DNA of 13,298 nt from Hungatella sp. UBA3402 (GTDB lineage Bacteria > Bacillota > Clostridia > Lachnospirales > Lachnospiraceae), in NCBI GenBank assembly GCA_002358555.1, contig DEPC01000136.1, forward strand, positions 1 to 13,298. Direction: 5' to 3'. Position numbers and translations under genes: made by a program. The notes below the pieces were generated by a model that ran no database searches, was not told where the DNA came from, and saw only the letters and a list, made by a program, of their open reading frames with translations. Shown in pieces: positions 6,538 to 12,926 of the stretch. Every line of letters begins with the position of its first letter. Position 1 is the first letter of the stretch.

Positions 6538-7782
6538 TTATGGAGAAACAATTTTTCCAGCAATAGCACAAGCAGCAGCCGTAGCTGGAGAAGCTAGATA
6601 AATCTCCACTTTGGAGGTTCCCATACGTCCCAAGAAATTCCGGTTATTAGTAGCAACAACTCTCTCACCATCACAGAGGATACCCCCAGTACGTCCACAA
6701 CACAAACCACATCCAGGATGAGTGATAATTGCTCCAGCTTGGGCTAAAATTTTAATAGCTCCACATAAGACAGCCTCCTCATAAATCTTTCGGCTCGCAG
6801 GAGTGACAATCAATTTTACAAACGGGGCAACTTTTTTCCCCTCCAAAATCTTTGCTGCTGTTTGAAGGTCTTCCAATCGTCCATTGGTACAGGAACCAAT
6901 AAATACTTGATTAATCTCAATACCATCTAATTTACTCACTTCACAGATTTTATCTACTTGAGAAGGACATGCCATCACTGGAACCATTTCATCAGCATGA
7001 TAAGTAAGAATTCTGCAATACTGTGCATCCTCATCTCCTACCAGACTTTTCTGAAACTCGTTAAGCTCTATCTGACAATATTGTGCGGTTTTTTCATCAG
7101 GAGTAAACAACGCGCATTTTGCACCAGCCTCAATCGCCATATTGGCCATCGTCATTCGACTGCTTATACTCATAGTCTCTACTGCAGAACCAGTGAACTC
7201 CAATGCCCGATAGGTAGCTCCATCTGCCCCTAAATCCCCGATAATTCGGAGTATCACATCTTTTGACATGACATTTTCCGGTAAATTTCCTTCAATTACA
7301 ATCTTAATGGTCTCTGGTACTTTTACCCATAAATTTCCTGTTCCCAGAATAGCAGCCATCTCTGTATAACCGATTCCAGTAGAAAAAGCTCCTACACAAC
7401 CATAGGTCGTTGTATGGCTATCTGTGCCAAACACAACATCTCCTGCTTTTACATAGCCCGCCTCTGTCATAAGCTGATGGCAAATTCCATCGCTGCGATG
7501 AATATTCTTAATCCCATATTTTTCTACAAAGGTATCTCCTACCTTATAATGGCGAATATCATCTAATTGACTAGCTGGAACTAGATGGTCATAAATTACA
7601 ACAACCTTATCAGAATTCCAAATTTTAGAAAATCCCATTTCATGGAATTTATCTGCAATAAATGGCATCATAATATCATCTAGCATTACCCAATCAGCCT
7701 TTACTGTCACAATATCTCCAGGCTTTACAGAAGGAACTTTGATATTGTGGGAAATAATTTTTTCTATGATAGTTTGTCCCAT
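6538..7782 (-). CDS. LeuC/homoaconitase-family hydro-lyase, large subunit (second pair)
   Basis: This 414-aa protein is the large, [4Fe-4S]-carrying subunit of a two-subunit hydro-lyase of the aconitase superfamily. Its length fits the short LeuC type 2/HacA group (about 415-425 aa), not the 466-aa enterobacterial LeuC. Cluster ligands are Cys298 in IGSCTNGR and Cys358 and Cys361 in HPGCGLCCGRTGG. Other family blocks are DHLVPAS (65-71), GTDSHTTTYGCVGAFSTGIG (119-138) and TNNRNFLGRMG (378-388). The enzyme isomerises or hydrates a substituted malate/maleate. Candidate substrates are isopropylmalate, citramalate/citraconate, dimethylmaleate, maleate or cis-homoaconitate. It is the last gene of the operon, 22 bases after its small subunit, with an AGGAG ribosome site. 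No leuA or leuB is adjacent, so an automatic 'leucine biosynthesis' label is unproven. Confidence 0.92.
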   Translation of the reverse strand: MGQTIIEKIISHNIKVPSVKPGDIVTVKADWVMLDDIMMPFIADKFHEMGFSKIWNSDKVVVIYDHLVPASQLDDIRHYKVGDTFVEKYGIKNIHRSDGICHQLMTEAGYVKAGDVVFGTDSHTTTYGCVGAFSTGIGYTEMAAILGTGNLWVKVPETIKIVIEGNLPENVMSKDVILRIIGDLGADGATYRALEFTGSAVETMSISSRMTMANMAIEAGAKCALFTPDEKTAQYCQIELNEFQKSLVGDEDAQYCRILTYHADEMVPVMACPSQVDKICEVSKLDGIEINQVFIGSCTNGRLEDLQTAAKILEGKKVAPFVKLIVTPASRKIYEEAVLCGAIKILAQAGAIITHPGCGLCCGRTGGILCDGERVVATNNRNFLGRMGTSKVEIYLASPATAAACAIAGKIVSP

Positions 7783-7804
7783 ATAGTTTTCTCCTCTCGC
7801 CCTT

Positions 7805-8302
7805 TCATGTTTTATTTAAACCATTCTGCCTCTGCATGGCCTTTACCAGTCCTCCAGCATTGATAATTTCCATGAGATTTTCCGGCAGAGAGGCAATCGG
7901 ATAATTTTTTCCATTATAAGAAATATGCTGGTTTATTATGACGGTGAGTTGTTCCCCTTCTTCTATAAAATCCCGCAAATCTGGTTGTTCTATAAGCAAA
8001 AGGCCATTATTGATAGAATTTCTAAAAAATATACGGGCAAATGATTTTGCAATGATGCAACGAATGCCAAGGGCTTTTAGAACCTCTGGAGCTTGTTCGC
8101 GGGAAGAACCACAACCAAAATTTTTTCCCGCTACAATGATATCTCCTTCCTTAATATTAGCAGCCAGTTGAGGCCTTAAAGGGCTGAAACTGTATGGCTT
8201 CATTTCTTCTATCGTTTTCAAGGCCAGATATTCTGTGGGAATGATGATATCTGTGTCAATATCATCACCAAGAACCCAAACCTTTCCGGTAAATGTTTCC
8301 AT
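7805..8302 (-). CDS. LeuD/homoaconitase-family hydro-lyase, small subunit (second pair)
   Basis: This 165-aa protein is the swivelling small subunit that closes over the substrate bound to the large subunit. It shows DDIDTDIIIP (13-22), AGKNFGCGSSREQAP (58-72) and SFARIFFRNSINNGLL (86-101), all standard for LeuD/HacB. The specificity loop after DIDTD reads YLAL (25-28). In homoaconitase-type enzymes this is YLRT, whose Arg is thought to hold an extra carboxylate, so Ala at that position argues for an uncharged, hydrophobic side group. The gene starts 46 bases after the preceding large-subunit stop with an AGAGGA ribosome site, and its partner follows 22 bases later. Substrate remains open. 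Confidence 0.92.
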   Translation of the reverse strand: METFTGKVWVLGDDIDTDIIIPTEYLALKTIEEMKPYSFSPLRPQLAANIKEGDIIVAGKNFGCGSSREQAPEVLKALGIRCIIAKSFARIFFRNSINNGLLLIEQPDLRDFIEEGEQLTVIINQHISYNGKNYPIASLPENLMEIINAGGLVKAMQRQNGLNKT

Positions 8303-8348
8303 ATTGATCCTCTTCTTTCTATAAAAAATCTCCTTTGAATGTCAATTT

Positions 8349-9599
8349 CTACAACATATCAGCTGTACAAATTTCTCCCTTTACTGCGGAGGCTGTAACA
8401 GTTGCTGCTGAGCCCAGATATACTTTGGAAGATGGATGTCCTGCACGTCCTTTAAAATTTCTAGTACCTGTACTGATAAGCACCTCATTTTCACCGATTA
8501 CTCCCTGACAGCTTCCCCAACATACACTGCAGTTGGAATTCATGACAATAGCTCCACTTTTCATAAAAATATCAATCAATCCCTCGTCCAAAGCTTGGAG
8601 ATATACTTCCTGACTTGCTGGAACTACTAAAAACCGTACATGCTCAGAAACCTTGTGGCCTTTTAATATCTCAGCCCCAACTCTTAAATCGTCAATCCGT
8701 CCATTATTGCAGGAGCCAAGAAATGCCTCGTCAATCCTCACTCCACATACCTCTCCTGCTAAAACCACATCATCTACAAAATCTGGTTTGGCTACCACTG
8801 GCTGAATTTTCGACAAATCAAAGGTATATTCTTTTATATATTGTGCATCCTTATCACTTTTACATACAGCTTTAGGTTTACGACCTCGTTCTTTAAGCCA
8901 AGAAAGGGCAATTTCATCAGCTTCAAAAATAGCAGTTTTTGCTCCTGCCTCTACTGCAAGATTACATAAAGCCATACGGTCATTGACACTCAAAGTCTTA
9001 GCTCCATCTCCGCAAAATTCCATAACCTGATAGCTGACACCACTGGCACCAATCTCTCCAATGATAGTCAGCATTAAATCGCGTGGGTATACTCCATCTG
9101 GCAGTTTTCCTATCAAATTGAATTTTACTGTCTCAGGAACTAAAACCCAGGAAGTTCCTGTCACCATGCCATATAAAAGGTCAGTACATCCAACCCCTGT
9201 ACCAAAAGCTCCCAATGCTCCATAGGTACAGGTATGGCTATCAGCTCCAAAAATCAATTCTCCAGGGCATACATAATGCTCCATCATAATCTGATGACAG
9301 ACACCTTTTCCCTCCCAGAAATCAATCTGATGTTCTTTGGCAAAATCTCTCATTTTTTTCTGAGAAGCTGCGGTTTTTGGACTGTCAGATGGAACATTGT
9401 GGTCTACAATGAATACTATTTTTTTAATGTCTGCAATCCTTTGATGTTTCAATTTGTGATAATACATATCAACAGTAAGATGAGTAGTTCCATCATTGCT
9501 CATCATGCGGTCCAAATTTACGGTATGGATATCTCCTGCTTTTACTTCTTTTACACCCGCTGCTAAAGCGATAATTTTTTCAGCAATCGTCATTCCCAT
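8349..9599 (-). CDS. LeuC/homoaconitase-family hydro-lyase, large subunit (first pair, divergent motifs)
   Basis: This 416-aa protein is the large subunit of the first pair. The three cluster cysteines are present: Cys297, Cys357 and Cys360. Around them the sequence departs from the family: LGSCNNGR replaces GSCTNGR, and NCSVCWGSCQGVIGE (356-370) replaces the usual GCGPCLGrhGGvLAEGE. Normal blocks include GADSHTCTYGALGAFGTGVG (118-137), TGTRNFKGRAGHPSSKVYLGS (377-397) and DHNVPSD (66-72). The start at 9599 (MGMTIAEK) is used because AAGGAGG stands 10 bases upstream, inside the end of the small-subunit gene. A longer open frame to 9776 only overlaps that gene. The two-base gap from the small-subunit stop implies translational coupling. 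Divergence from the second pair suggests a different substrate rather than a recent duplicate. Confidence 0.92.
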   Translation of the reverse strand: MGMTIAEKIIALAAGVKEVKAGDIHTVNLDRMMSNDGTTHLTVDMYYHKLKHQRIADIKKIVFIVDHNVPSDSPKTAASQKKMRDFAKEHQIDFWEGKGVCHQIMMEHYVCPGELIFGADSHTCTYGALGAFGTGVGCTDLLYGMVTGTSWVLVPETVKFNLIGKLPDGVYPRDLMLTIIGEIGASGVSYQVMEFCGDGAKTLSVNDRMALCNLAVEAGAKTAIFEADEIALSWLKERGRKPKAVCKSDKDAQYIKEYTFDLSKIQPVVAKPDFVDDVVLAGEVCGVRIDEAFLGSCNNGRIDDLRVGAEILKGHKVSEHVRFLVVPASQEVYLQALDEGLIDIFMKSGAIVMNSNCSVCWGSCQGVIGENEVLISTGTRNFKGRAGHPSSKVYLGSAATVTASAVKGEICTADML

Positions 9600-9601
9600 A
9601 A

Positions 9602-10084
9602 TTAAGATTCCTCCTTGTTCAATGATGCAATCAATCCACCCTGATTTAAAATCTCTTGCATATAGGGAGGAAGTTTGGTACAGGTGTAGGTAATTCCTTT
9701 TGAAGAAGCGATTCCCTCTGTCAAGGACAATTCCATCTCGTCCCCATTCTCCACTGCATCCGGAAGCTCCTTGCACACAATGACCGGAAGTCCGATATTG
9801 ATAGCATTGCGGTAAAATATACGAGCAAATGACTTTGCAACTACAGCTTTAACCCCCAATGCTTTTAAAACACTTGGAGCTTGCTCTCTGGACGAGCCAC
9901 AGCCGAAATTCTCTCCTCCTACCACAAAATCTCCTGGTTTTACCTTTTTAGAAAATTCTGGGTCCAAAGACTCGAATGTATGTTCTTTCATCTCTTCAAC
10001 CGTAGGTAGTAACAGATACTGAGATGCAATAATTTGGTCTGTATCCAAATCATTATGAAATTTAAAAATTTTGCCGACAGACAT
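9602..10084 (-). CDS. LeuD/homoaconitase-family hydro-lyase, small subunit (first pair)
   Basis: This 160-aa first gene of the operon is a small subunit with NDLDTDQIIASQYL (11-24), GGENFGCGSSREQAP (56-70) and SFARIFYRNAINIGLPVI (84-101). The specificity loop reads YLLL (23-26), again without the Arg of YLRT, pointing to a hydrophobic substituent on the substrate. The ATG at 10084 has GGAGG six bases upstream. Its stop is two bases before the large-subunit start and its last codons carry that gene's ribosome site. The order small-large-small-large shows two complete enzymes rather than a split gene. Confidence 0.92.
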   Translation of the reverse strand: MSVGKIFKFHNDLDTDQIIASQYLLLPTVEEMKEHTFESLDPEFSKKVKPGDFVVGGENFGCGSSREQAPSVLKALGVKAVVAKSFARIFYRNAINIGLPVIVCKELPDAVENGDEMELSLTEGIASSKGITYTCTKLPPYMQEILNQGGLIASLNKEES

Positions 10085-10122
10085 GTCATTCCTCCATTTT
10101 TTATTTATTACAATCCATTCAC

Positions 10123-10165
10123 AGTAGTAAGAGGACTATAATCCAAAAATCCACTCGTTACCACT
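10123..10165 (-). promoter_or_regulatory. Leader hairpin before the hydro-lyase operon
   Basis: In the minus-strand leader AGTGGTAA-C-GAG (10154-10165) can pair with CTCTTACTACT (10123-10133) over 11 bp with one bulged C and one G-U, around a 20-base loop. It lies about 40-80 bases before the first start codon. No U-run follows, so it is not a simple terminator. Function unknown. Confidence 0.35.
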
Positions 10166-10195
10166 ACCGAACCATTATAAAGAATTTTCGATTGT

Positions 10196-10220
10196 ATTAT
10201 AACATGTTCATTGTTATAAT
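10196..10220. promoter_or_regulatory. 25-bp palindromic operator candidate inside the hydro-lyase promoter
   Basis: Two perfect 9-bp arms, ATTATAACA and TGTTATAAT on the minus strand, are separated by 7 bases and fill the space from the -35 edge through the -10. A third copy of GTTATAAT lies upstream at 10244-10251. A second dyad of the form ATTGT-N7-ACAAT (10210-10226) overlaps the -35. The placement is what a repressor site would have; no candidate regulator gene is adjacent. Confidence 0.5.
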
Positions 10221-10225
10221 GACAA
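10196..10225 (-). promoter_or_regulatory. Promoter of the tandem hydro-lyase operon
   Basis: TTGTCA (10220-10225) and a perfect TATAAT (10196-10201) lie 18 bases apart on the minus strand. A TG one base before the -10 makes it an extended -10 promoter. Transcription would begin near 10188, about 100 bases before the first start codon. Confidence 0.75.
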
Positions 10226-10333
10226 TATATAATACTCATGGTTATTATAACAGTTGGTTATTGCTAAAATTATGAAAAAAGTTTATAAAATAGGGCTTTG
10301 TGTGTTGCAAGCATTTTGGAAAAGCTGTATTTT

Positions 10334-10355
10334 GTACCTTTTCTGTACCTTTTAT
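10334..10355. repeat. Two 11-bp direct repeats next to the integrase (possible arm-type sites)
   Basis: TGTACCTTTTC (10334-10344) is followed at once by TGTACCTTTTA (10345-10355). Adjacent short direct repeats between a tyrosine integrase stop codon and the element end are commonly binding sites for the integrase N-terminal arm-binding domain, which this integrase has. They begin 25 bases from its stop. Confidence 0.5.
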
Positions 10356-10379
10356 GTAATTTTCATGGTGCATAGGCTC

Positions 10380-11618
10380 TTATTTCACTGCAAAATCAGA
10401 ATATCGGATAGGTTCTTGTACTGCTTCCATCTTCTCTTGAATTTGGGAAAAATCCAAATGAGTATAGATATCTAATGTTACCGATACATTGGCATGTCCC
10501 ATAATATATTGCAGTACTTTAGGTTCTAGTCCTGCCTCTGCTAATCGTGTGCAAGCTGTATGTCTTAAAATATGGGCTGATATATGGGGGAGGGGTTCGG
10601 CTTCTCTCAATTCTTTTCTTGCCCGAATAGCCTCCAATCTATTGTATGCCGTGACTATGCTATGAAGCAGAGAGTTAATCGCATTTGTGGGATAGGGCTT
10701 CCCTTGTGAATTGGTAAATATAAAATCGTTAATCCCCTCAATTTCCCGCCCGTTCTGTCCTTTACCTAATAACAGACAAAGCTCTTTCTGCTTTATTAGG
10801 CTCTTTCTTGCAGTTGCCGTTAAAGGAATGTCCCGCCGCCCAGCCTCTGTTTTTAAATCTTGAATATAAAACTTACTGCCTTCCCCTAAATTCCGATAAA
10901 TAAGCTGCTGCCGAATATGTACCACATTTCCTTTCCTGTCCACATCAGACCACCGAAGCCCTGTTAATTCTCCGACTCGAAGTCCTGTTGACAGTGCGAA
11001 GGTAATCATAGGATAATAGACAGAATAAGTACTGCTTTCCTTGATAAAGTTCAACATTCGTTCTTGTTGTGCTAGAGTCATGGACTTTCGTTCTCTTTTT
11101 GTGCCGCTGATATCCTTTTTACAGTTCTTTGCTGGATTCTTGCGGATAATGTCAGAATTTACCGCCAGTTCCAAGGCAGGGTTTATCAAGCTATGATATA
11201 ATTTTATGGTATTTGCTGCTAACCCTTTCTTTGCAAGGTCAGAATAAAATTTACGAATATGTAACTGTTTTATCTGTGTAAGTTTCATATTGCCTAGGAA
11301 AGTATCTTTAATAGCATGGTTCCATAATGTCATATAGTGGTATCGGGTGCTTTCTCTTACGTCTGACTTTGTTTCTAAGTACAACTGAAATAATTGATTT
11401 AGGGTCATATCCCCTTTACTGCCGTCAATACCATCTTGCAAATCATGTGCAATCTGTTTTTCCTTTTCCCGAAGCTCTAGCAGCGTAAGTGCATAGATGG
11501 TTCGTTTCTTGCCGGATAAATCCGTATAGCGATATAAATAGCGGTTATCCTCTGCCCGCTGCATTTCTCCGGTTCTTAAAATTCTTCCCTTATTATCGGT
11601 TCGCTTCTTTCCTGCCAT
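10380..11618 (-). CDS. int: Tyrosine recombinase / integrase, Tn916-like
   Basis: This 412-aa protein matches the length and layout of Tn916-family integrases (about 405 aa). The N-terminal arm-DNA-binding domain is about residues 4-55, with the recognisable DNKGRILRTGEMQRAEDNRYL block. The SAM-like core-binding domain is about 72-165. The catalytic domain, about 178-390, has Arg214 (STGLRVGEL), Lys256 (LKTEAGRR), His349 and Arg352 (HILRHT), His375 (YIMGHAN) and nucleophile Tyr385 (LDIYTHLDF). All catalytic residues are present, so it should be active. It catalyses integration and excision by strand exchange at att sites. The ATG at 11618 follows AAAGGA. No excisionase is seen next to it, unlike Tn916, which has a small xis beside int. 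The family is certain; the particular element type is not. Confidence 0.95.
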   Translation of the reverse strand: MAGKKRTDNKGRILRTGEMQRAEDNRYLYRYTDLSGKKRTIYALTLLELREKEKQIAHDLQDGIDGSKGDMTLNQLFQLYLETKSDVRESTRYHYMTLWNHAIKDTFLGNMKLTQIKQLHIRKFYSDLAKKGLAANTIKLYHSLINPALELAVNSDIIRKNPAKNCKKDISGTKRERKSMTLAQQERMLNFIKESSTYSVYYPMITFALSTGLRVGELTGLRWSDVDRKGNVVHIRQQLIYRNLGEGSKFYIQDLKTEAGRRDIPLTATARKSLIKQKELCLLLGKGQNGREIEGINDFIFTNSQGKPYPTNAINSLLHSIVTAYNRLEAIRARKELREAEPLPHISAHILRHTACTRLAEAGLEPKVLQYIMGHANVSVTLDIYTHLDFSQIQEKMEAVQEPIRYSDFAVK

Positions 11619-11700
11619 AGTATACCATTCCTTTCTATAATTTGAGAGAATGGGCAGCAGAGTCGTTCACCATGTAAGGAGAACCTCTCCGCCCCTCTTG

Positions 11701-11991
11701 TTATAATTGAAACAGTTCCAGCCTGTCCAAAATCAACAAGCAATCCGCCATGCCTGCCAGATACGCAAGGTTGACCTGCTCCGCCTCTGCCGTGTCAAAC
11801 GCTTCCAGTAACTCGTCTATGGTTTCTTCCGCTTCAGGGGCTAATTCCAAGGCTTCTTTCTGTTTGCCAAGTTCTACCACCTTATCCATAGCTTTTTCGT
11901 ATTCGGGGTCATAGCTGCCAAAGTCTATCAAGGAACACTCTCTTCTCTTATAAGCAAGTGACTTTAAGACTCTAAGTAAATTCTTTGTCAT
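11701..11991 (-). CDS. Small acidic accessory protein, possibly DUF6809-like
   Basis: This 96-aa protein has a basic start (KNLLRVLKSLAYKRR), a DPEYEKAMDKVVELGKQKEAL helix and an acidic middle (about 50-70), then a hydrophobic C-terminal helix, LAYLAGMADCLLILDRL. The arrangement loosely recalls the DUF6809 proteins common in clostridial mobile elements, but I cannot confirm this. It starts two bases after the preceding stop, with its GGAG ribosome site inside that gene, so the two are coupled. It lies 82 bases before int, where some elements keep an excisionase, but it shows no winged-helix or HTH pattern. Confidence 0.7.
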   Translation of the reverse strand: MTKNLLRVLKSLAYKRRECSLIDFGSYDPEYEKAMDKVVELGKQKEALELAPEAEETIDELLEAFDTAEAEQVNLAYLAGMADCLLILDRLELFQL

Positions 11992-11993
11992 AA

Positions 11994-12530
11994 TTATAAA
12001 ACTCCTTCCAATCTTCCGGCTCCTAAGAGATAACCAAGATAAAATACATAGATACTTTCATAACTAGAAATCCGGTTAGGTGTCTTTTTGTCAAGATGTA
12101 ACCCATACTTCCACACTTCAAAGATAAGCCGTTCCTCATATTCTATGGTTGGATTCTCGCTGGTTAGTTCTTCCTCAATTAAGGGAATGATACGCCTTGC
12201 CGCCTCCTGTGCCTTGCGTGTTTCCTCCTGCTCCATGCGCCAAGTATGAGCGTCCAGCAATGCCCGATAGGCAGCAGAGCCATATTGATTAAAAACATGC
12301 TCCAGGAAAATTCCTTTTCCTAGTTCTTCATCATTGACCAAATAATCAGAGAAAATGACTTCACAAAATCCCTCAATATCCGTTTGGGGTATGGTGCTAT
12401 TTACATAGAGGGCTTTAACCTGTCTATCCGTAATGACCACAAAGTTACCCAATTCGGTATGGTATAAACGATTCAGACGAAATACAAGCTCACTTGGAAG
12501 TTGTGTTGGTATGATTTTTTGAATGTGCAT
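11994..12530 (-). CDS. Hypothetical accessory protein (178 aa)
   Basis: I do not recognise this family. The protein is mixed alpha/beta at the N-terminus (LNRLYHTELGNFVVITDRQV). It has a charged helical stretch at about 95-125 (WRMEQEETRKAQEAARRIIPL) that may form a coiled coil, and a hydrophobic, tyrosine-rich C-terminal helix (YESIYVFYLGYLLGAGRL). No signal peptide, transmembrane segment or metal motif is evident. The ATG at 12530 is chosen over a TTG nine bases upstream because the AAAGGA ribosome site fits only the ATG. It is coupled to the 96-aa gene that follows and preceded by a 124-base gap with a hairpin and a short direct repeat, so it may begin its own transcript. Confidence 0.75.
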   Translation of the reverse strand: MHIQKIIPTQLPSELVFRLNRLYHTELGNFVVITDRQVKALYVNSTIPQTDIEGFCEVIFSDYLVNDEELGKGIFLEHVFNQYGSAAYRALLDAHTWRMEQEETRKAQEAARRIIPLIEEELTSENPTIEYEERLIFEVWKYGLHLDKKTPNRISSYESIYVFYLGYLLGAGRLEGVL

Positions 12531-12555
12531 GGTTATCAAATCCTTTCTTTACAAA

Positions 12556-12572
12556 GTGTGCTAGGTGTGCTA
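12556..12572. repeat. Short direct repeat GTGTGCTA x2
   Basis: GTGTGCTA occurs at 12556-12563 and again at 12565-12572, a 9-base period, about 26 bases upstream of the 178-aa gene start. It could be a protein-binding site in that gene's control region; it is short enough to be chance. Confidence 0.25.
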
Positions 12573-12614
12573 TGATAATTGCATACCCTTTTTATTAGGT
12601 TGATGGGTTACTTT

Positions 12615-12651
12615 GCCTTTATCAGAGAGATGACTCTGTTAAAGGCTTTTT
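12615..12651 (+). terminator. Terminator-like hairpin on the plus strand
   Basis: GCCTTTATCAGAG (12615-12627) pairs with CTCTGTTAAAGGC (12634-12646) over 13 positions with one mismatch, around a 6-base loop, and is followed by TTTTT on the plus strand. On the minus strand, the direction of all nearby genes, no U-run follows the stem. It could stop antisense transcription or act as a processing hairpin in the minus message. Confidence 0.5.
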
Positions 12652-12654
12652 CTA

Positions 12655-12909
12655 TTACTGAATTCTTGTGTATGCCTTTAAAATGGCGTTCAAGCACTTG
12701 ATTGTATACTTGGTATGTTCTAAATTTGGTTTGCGGTCTAGTTCCCTTACAAGCTCCACATAGCCTAATTTGATTTCCTGTTTCCAATACTTACGGATAT
12801 CTGACAGTTTGTGAAAGCCTTTAATGGGGATGCCATCATTCTCACAGGCAACATATCTTACCTTTCCATCTCCCCGCCGAATTCTGATGATAGTTACTTC
12901 TTGCTTCAT
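12655..12909 (-). CDS. Small hypothetical accessory protein (84 aa)
   Basis: The family is not recognised. The protein is basic, with a beta-rich N-terminal half (EVTIIRIRRGDGKVRYVACENDGIPI) and a helical C-terminal half (KLSDIRKYWKQEIKLGYVELV, then EHTKYTIKCLNAILKAYTRI). There is no membrane segment and no cysteine motif. Its excess of Lys and Arg would fit nucleic acid binding, but that is only a guess. A strong GGAGG ribosome site lies five bases before the ATG. It follows the HIRAN gene by 17 bases and is probably co-transcribed with it. Confidence 0.7.
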   Translation of the reverse strand: MKQEVTIIRIRRGDGKVRYVACENDGIPIKGFHKLSDIRKYWKQEIKLGYVELVRELDRKPNLEHTKYTIKCLNAILKAYTRIQ

Positions 12910-12926
12910 GGATTCCTCCTTTGAAT

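Larger units (their letters stand above)
10085..10379. other. 295-base intergenic region between hydro-lyase operon and integrase
   Basis: The left part holds the leader, promoter and operator candidate of the hydro-lyase operon. The right part (about 10334-10379) holds integrase-side repeats. Between them, 10255-10333 shows no gene, clear terminator or named site; the end of the integrative element is probably in or near this stretch. Confidence 0.55.

Noticed and set aside
9600..9776. N-terminal extension of the first-pair large subunit to position 9776
   Set aside because: It lies wholly within the small-subunit gene in another frame, and MGMTIAEK at 9599 with AAGGAGG upstream is the family-like start.
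10085..10190. T-box-like core (GTGGTAACGAG) in the hydro-lyase leader, attractive for a leu-type operon
   Set aside because: It matches the GGGTGGNACCGCG core only partly, the leader from the promoter is about 100 bases with no room for Stem I and a specifier loop, and no terminator follows.
10254..10475. 73-residue plus-strand open frame across the int 3' end
   Set aside because: It has no convincing ribosome site, is largely antisense to int, and its composition reflects AT-rich intergenic DNA.
11677..11700. Small GGAGA-ACC-TCTCC hairpin between the 96-aa gene and int
   Set aside because: It has only a 5-bp stem with a 3-base loop and no U-run, too weak to call a terminator.
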